Shown: piece by piece, positions 61,582 to 64,000 of the stretch
Layout of the letters: every line of letters starts with the position of its first letter
Position numbering within the stretch: position 1 is the first letter of the stretch
Origin: an uncultured Collinsella sp.
GTDB taxonomy: Bacteria; Actinomycetota; Coriobacteriia; Coriobacteriales; Coriobacteriaceae
Assembly (NCBI GenBank): GCA_902496945.1
Contig: CABVDE010000001.1
Span: 62,001 to 126,000, forward strand
Length of the DNA: 64,000 nt
Direction: 5' to 3'
The notes under the pieces: model-generated
Seen by the model: the letters and a program-made list of their open reading frames with translations, nothing else
Database searches by the model: none
Told to the model about the DNA's origin: nothing
Made by a program: the position numbers and the translations under genes

Positions 61582-62544
61582 ATGTCTAAGCCTCTTGGCA
61601 AGCCCGATCGTATTGTCGTCGCCCTTGGCGGCAACGCCCTCGGCAACAACCCCGTCGAGCAGATCGAGGCCGTGAGCAACACCGCCCACGCCCTCCTCGG
61701 TCTCATCGAGCAGGGCAACGAGATCATCATCACCCACGGCAACGGCCCGCAGGTCGGCATGATCCAGAACGCCTTCGCCGCCGCCCACGACGCCATCGGC
61801 ACCCCCGAGATGCCGCTGCCCGAGTGCGGCGCCATGTCCCAGGGCTACATCGGCTACCACCTGCAGCAGGGCATCGGCCGCGAGATGCACAAGCGCTATA
61901 AGCGTTGGCACGCCGCCTCCGTCGTCACCCAGATCGAGTGCGACCCCGACGATCCCGCGTTCAAGAACCCGACCAAGCCGATCGGCCCCTTCTACACCGA
62001 GGAGCAGGCCAAGGAGTTCATGGCCGAGGATCCCTCCAAGGTCTTCGTCGAGGATTCCGGCCGCGGCTGGCGTCGCGTCGTCGCCTCCCCCGATCCCAAG
62101 AAGATCGTCGAGGCTGACTCCATCCTCAACCTGCTCGACAACGAGTTCATCGTCATCGCCTGCGGCGGCGGCGGCATCCCCGTCGTCCGCGACTACGAGA
62201 ACAAGGGCTGCTACAAGGGCGTCCCCGCCGTCATCGACAAGGACCTGGGCGGCGAGCTGCTGGCCGAGGACTGCGACGCCGACGTCCTGTTCCTGCTGAC
62301 CGCCGTCGAGCATGTCGCCATCAACTTCGGCAAGCCCAACCAGGAGGAGCTCGAGGACATCACCGCCGACGAGGCCGAGCGCCTGGCCGACGAGGGCCAG
62401 TTCGGCAAGGGTTCCATGGAGCCCAAGGTCCGCGCCGCCATCAAGTTCGCCCGTTCCCGCAAGGGCCGCACCTGCATCATCGGCGCCCTGGACAAGGCCG
62501 CCGAGACCATGGCCGGCCTCTCCGGTACCCGCATCCACGAGTAG
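61582..62544 (+). CDS. arcC: Carbamate kinase
   Basis: A 320-residue cytoplasmic enzyme that makes ATP from carbamoyl phosphate and ADP, the last step of arginine or agmatine fermentation. Motifs include VVALGGNALGNN near the N-terminus, THGNGPQVGMIQNA, and the acidic C-terminal half with GGGGIPVV. Length is standard. ATG 61582 follows GAAAGGA. Codons end almost entirely in C or G, a sign of very high expression. arcA and arcB are not in the window. Confidence 0.96.
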   Translation: MSKPLGKPDRIVVALGGNALGNNPVEQIEAVSNTAHALLGLIEQGNEIIITHGNGPQVGMIQNAFAAAHDAIGTPEMPLPECGAMSQGYIGYHLQQGIGREMHKRYKRWHAASVVTQIECDPDDPAFKNPTKPIGPFYTEEQAKEFMAEDPSKVFVEDSGRGWRRVVASPDPKKIVEADSILNLLDNEFIVIACGGGGIPVVRDYENKGCYKGVPAVIDKDLGGELLAEDCDADVLFLLTAVEHVAINFGKPNQEELEDITADEAERLADEGQFGKGSMEPKVRAAIKFARSRKGRTCIIGALDKAAETMAGLSGTRIHE

Positions 62545-62566
62545 TCTCTACTCTGCTGCCTCTCTC

Positions 62567-62590
62567 GTGGGCGCTAAGCAAAGCGCCCAC
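62567..62590 (+). repeat. Hairpin after arcC
   Basis: GTGGGCGCT (62567-62575) and AGCGCCCAC (62582-62590) with a 6-nt loop, between the arcC stop and its terminator. Confidence 0.5.
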
Positions 62591-62610
62591 AAACTAGCCT
62601 CTCTTCATGA

Positions 62611-62643
62611 GCCCCGCAGTCCGCTCCGACTGCGGGGCTTTTG
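62611..62643 (+). terminator. Terminator of arcC
   Basis: GCCCCGCAGTC (62611-62621) and GACTGCGGGGC (62628-62638) followed by TTTTGTT. Confidence 0.85.
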
Positions 62644-62711
62644 TTATCAACCTGGTCATTGGGGACCCGGCACTTGGGGACAGTCCCCAAAGGCCGCGCC
62701 GATCGGCGGCG

Positions 62712-62757
62712 GGAAACTGTATCCCAGAATTCGCGTTCGAAATGGGACGGATTTTCC
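62712..62757. repeat. Degenerate copy of the AACTGCATCCC hairpin
   Basis: The left arm GGAAACTGTATCCCAGAAT matches the element at 42364; the right arm TGGGACGGATTTTCC pairs imperfectly. It is preceded by TTGGGGAC repeats at 62659-62690. Confidence 0.45.
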
Positions 62758-62782
62758 GGATGGCTAGAACCGCGCTTGCTGC

Positions 62783-63784
62783 CTAGTAGTAGGCCCACAT
62801 GGCTTCGACTTCGTTGAGGACTTCTACGACGCCCCAGCGGCGGGCGCTGCGGCTGGCCGAGTTGGGGTCGTAGACGCCAATCTGGTTGGCATCGTCGATG
62901 CCGTAGAGCACGATGTAGTGGCCAACGTTGGTAAACGTGCCGGGGCGCACCGCGGCGATGACGGGCGCACCCGAGCGAAGTGCTTGGGTAATCGATTCGC
63001 GATCGTTATAGAGCTGTGTTCCGTTAAGCCCCAGCTGCCACGCACCGCCTGTCATAAACGACCACTCGGTGGCACCAGTGGGGGCGTAGTTGCCGGCTTC
63101 GGCCAGTGCGCATATATCGACCGGCGTCTTATCGGTGTGGCCGGTCTTAAAGATATAGACCATGGTGAGGCAAGTAGGACCGCAAGCGTTTTCGCGAATA
63201 GTGCCACCGGCATAGGGCAGCTCCGACCATGCGGGGTCAATTTGGTAGATGTGGGGCATGGTACCGGCCTGCCATTGCGAGCGTGGGGTCGAGAACGCAA
63301 AGGAGTAACCGGGTGCGACGGGAGCTTTAAGCAGCTTGTCCTCGGCAGTGGGCTCAAGACCGGCTGATCCGTGGGAGATACAGGATCCCAAAAACACAAA
63401 GACGAGGCAGGCGGCGATGGAGCAAAGCACAAGGCGTAGGCGGCGGGCCGGAAGCGCATGGCTTGTAGTATGCGACGCGGGGCGAGGGGCGGAGTTGCCG
63501 CGATCGCGTTGAGGTCGCGAAAAGGAGCGCTTAACGTAGTTGTCGGTCTTACAGCGATCGTAGCGGCGTGGCTGCGATGTGTCGGTCTGGCGTTGTCGTG
63601 TGCTCATACTCACGCGATCTGACTGCTGCACGGTACGGCTTTGTTGTCGCGAAGAAGCCCCGGTCTGCTCTTGGGGGCGCTGCGGGCTGTCGTTGTCGGA
63701 GGTGCTTCTGGGCGTTGGCGTGGTGCGGCCGGCAAGGCGCACGCTTTGTGGCCGTTGGTCGCCGTCATTGTATCCGTATGCCAT
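62783..63784 (-). CDS. Membrane-anchored C39-like (papain-fold) protein
   Basis: A 333-residue protein. The first ~110 residues are Arg/Gln/Ser-rich and disordered; a TM with a possible lipobox-like Cys lies about 115-138 (LVLCSIAACLVFVFLGSCIS); the outer C-terminal domain (about 180-333) has the C39 peptidase-like triad: Cys in ENACGPTCLTMV, His in VGHYIVLYGI and Asp in VYDPNSAS. It may be a peptidase or a non-bacteriocin peptidase-like protein. ATG 63784 has AAGGTGA 5 nt upstream. It is divergent from whatever begins at the right end. Confidence 0.82.
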   Translation of the reverse strand: MAYGYNDGDQRPQSVRLAGRTTPTPRSTSDNDSPQRPQEQTGASSRQQSRTVQQSDRVSMSTRQRQTDTSQPRRYDRCKTDNYVKRSFSRPQRDRGNSAPRPASHTTSHALPARRLRLVLCSIAACLVFVFLGSCISHGSAGLEPTAEDKLLKAPVAPGYSFAFSTPRSQWQAGTMPHIYQIDPAWSELPYAGGTIRENACGPTCLTMVYIFKTGHTDKTPVDICALAEAGNYAPTGATEWSFMTGGAWQLGLNGTQLYNDRESITQALRSGAPVIAAVRPGTFTNVGHYIVLYGIDDANQIGVYDPNSASRSARRWGVVEVLNEVEAMWAYY

Positions 63785-63842
63785 TCGAATCACCTTGCCT
63801 CATGTGTAACTTGTCTATCCTACATAAAAAGATGCACGACAC

Positions 63843-64000
63843 ATGGGTATGTACGCCAAAAGCCTGACAAATGGTATGAGCGTCGCCGCGCCGCGCGTCA
63901 AGCGTCACGGCAACAGGTATTCAAAAGCAGACAAGATGAAAGCGTCCATGACGAATGACGTCTCCCGCCGTTCGTCCCAAAAACGGCGCCGCTCGTTTTG
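63843..64000 (+). CDS. Possible start of a gene running off the right edge
   Basis: A frame open from ATG 63843 to the end of the window, with a basic N-terminus (SRRSSQKRRRSF at the edge) such as precedes a membrane anchor. In-frame ATGs at 63849, 63876, 63930 and 63942-63951 are alternatives, and none has a strong RBS. Only the first ~52 residues are visible, so no function can be given. Confidence 0.3.
   Translation, partial: MGMYAKSLTNGMSVAAPRVKRHGNRYSKADKMKASMTNDVSRRSSQKRRRSF

Overview
The window looks like chromosomal DNA of a GC-rich anaerobic actinobacterium of the class Coriobacteriia, most probably Collinsella or a close relative. Pointers are the dnaK-grpE-dnaJ-hspR operon, the pknB/rodA-pbp/pstP/fha cell-envelope kinase cluster, an anaerobic pyruvate:ferredoxin oxidoreductase, carbamate kinase, several PTS systems and a large membrane-bound LuxR regulator. 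The species call is inference; the class call is fairly secure.

Layout. 1-4350: heat-shock operon dnaK, grpE, a zinc-finger-less dnaJ, hspR. 4724-7024: aconitase-family hydratase. 7566-10193: clpB. 10325-14121: small acidic protein, membrane-anchored protein, polytopic membrane protein, TetR regulator. 14309-17725: large Fe-S flavoenzyme, divergent from tetR over two identical-arm operators, then hypA. 17801-19535: a wrecked mannose-family PTS (EIIA lost, EIIC fused in frame to the end of EIID, DUF956 gene broken). 19544-24445: tRNA-Arg(CCU) followed by a ~4.8 kb island bounded by copies of the tRNA 3' end and carrying a two-component system and a VTT-domain membrane protein. 24699-31761: GntR-controlled galactitol-type PTS with a TIM-like enzyme, YjbQ and two class II aldolases. 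31945-42140: reverse-strand envelope and division signalling cluster. 42581-48416: lower-GC cassette of a double-LuxR membrane regulator, a secreted Cys-containing protein and an ABC exporter. 48522-53065: membrane protein, dnaX, ybaB, recR. 53309-57024: second kinase/FHA module. 57359-60898: nifJ. 61582-62544: arcC. 62783-63784: C39-like exported protein.

How it fits together. Central functions are protein quality control (DnaK system, ClpB), peptidoglycan synthesis coupled to Ser/Thr phosphorylation, replication and repair (dnaX, recR) and fermentative energy metabolism (PFOR, ArcC, PTS). Accessory DNA is concentrated in the decayed PTS, the tRNA island and the regulator/exporter cassette. 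Gene spaces are rich in long, often perfect inverted repeats, several of which recur; some double as terminators and others have no evident function.
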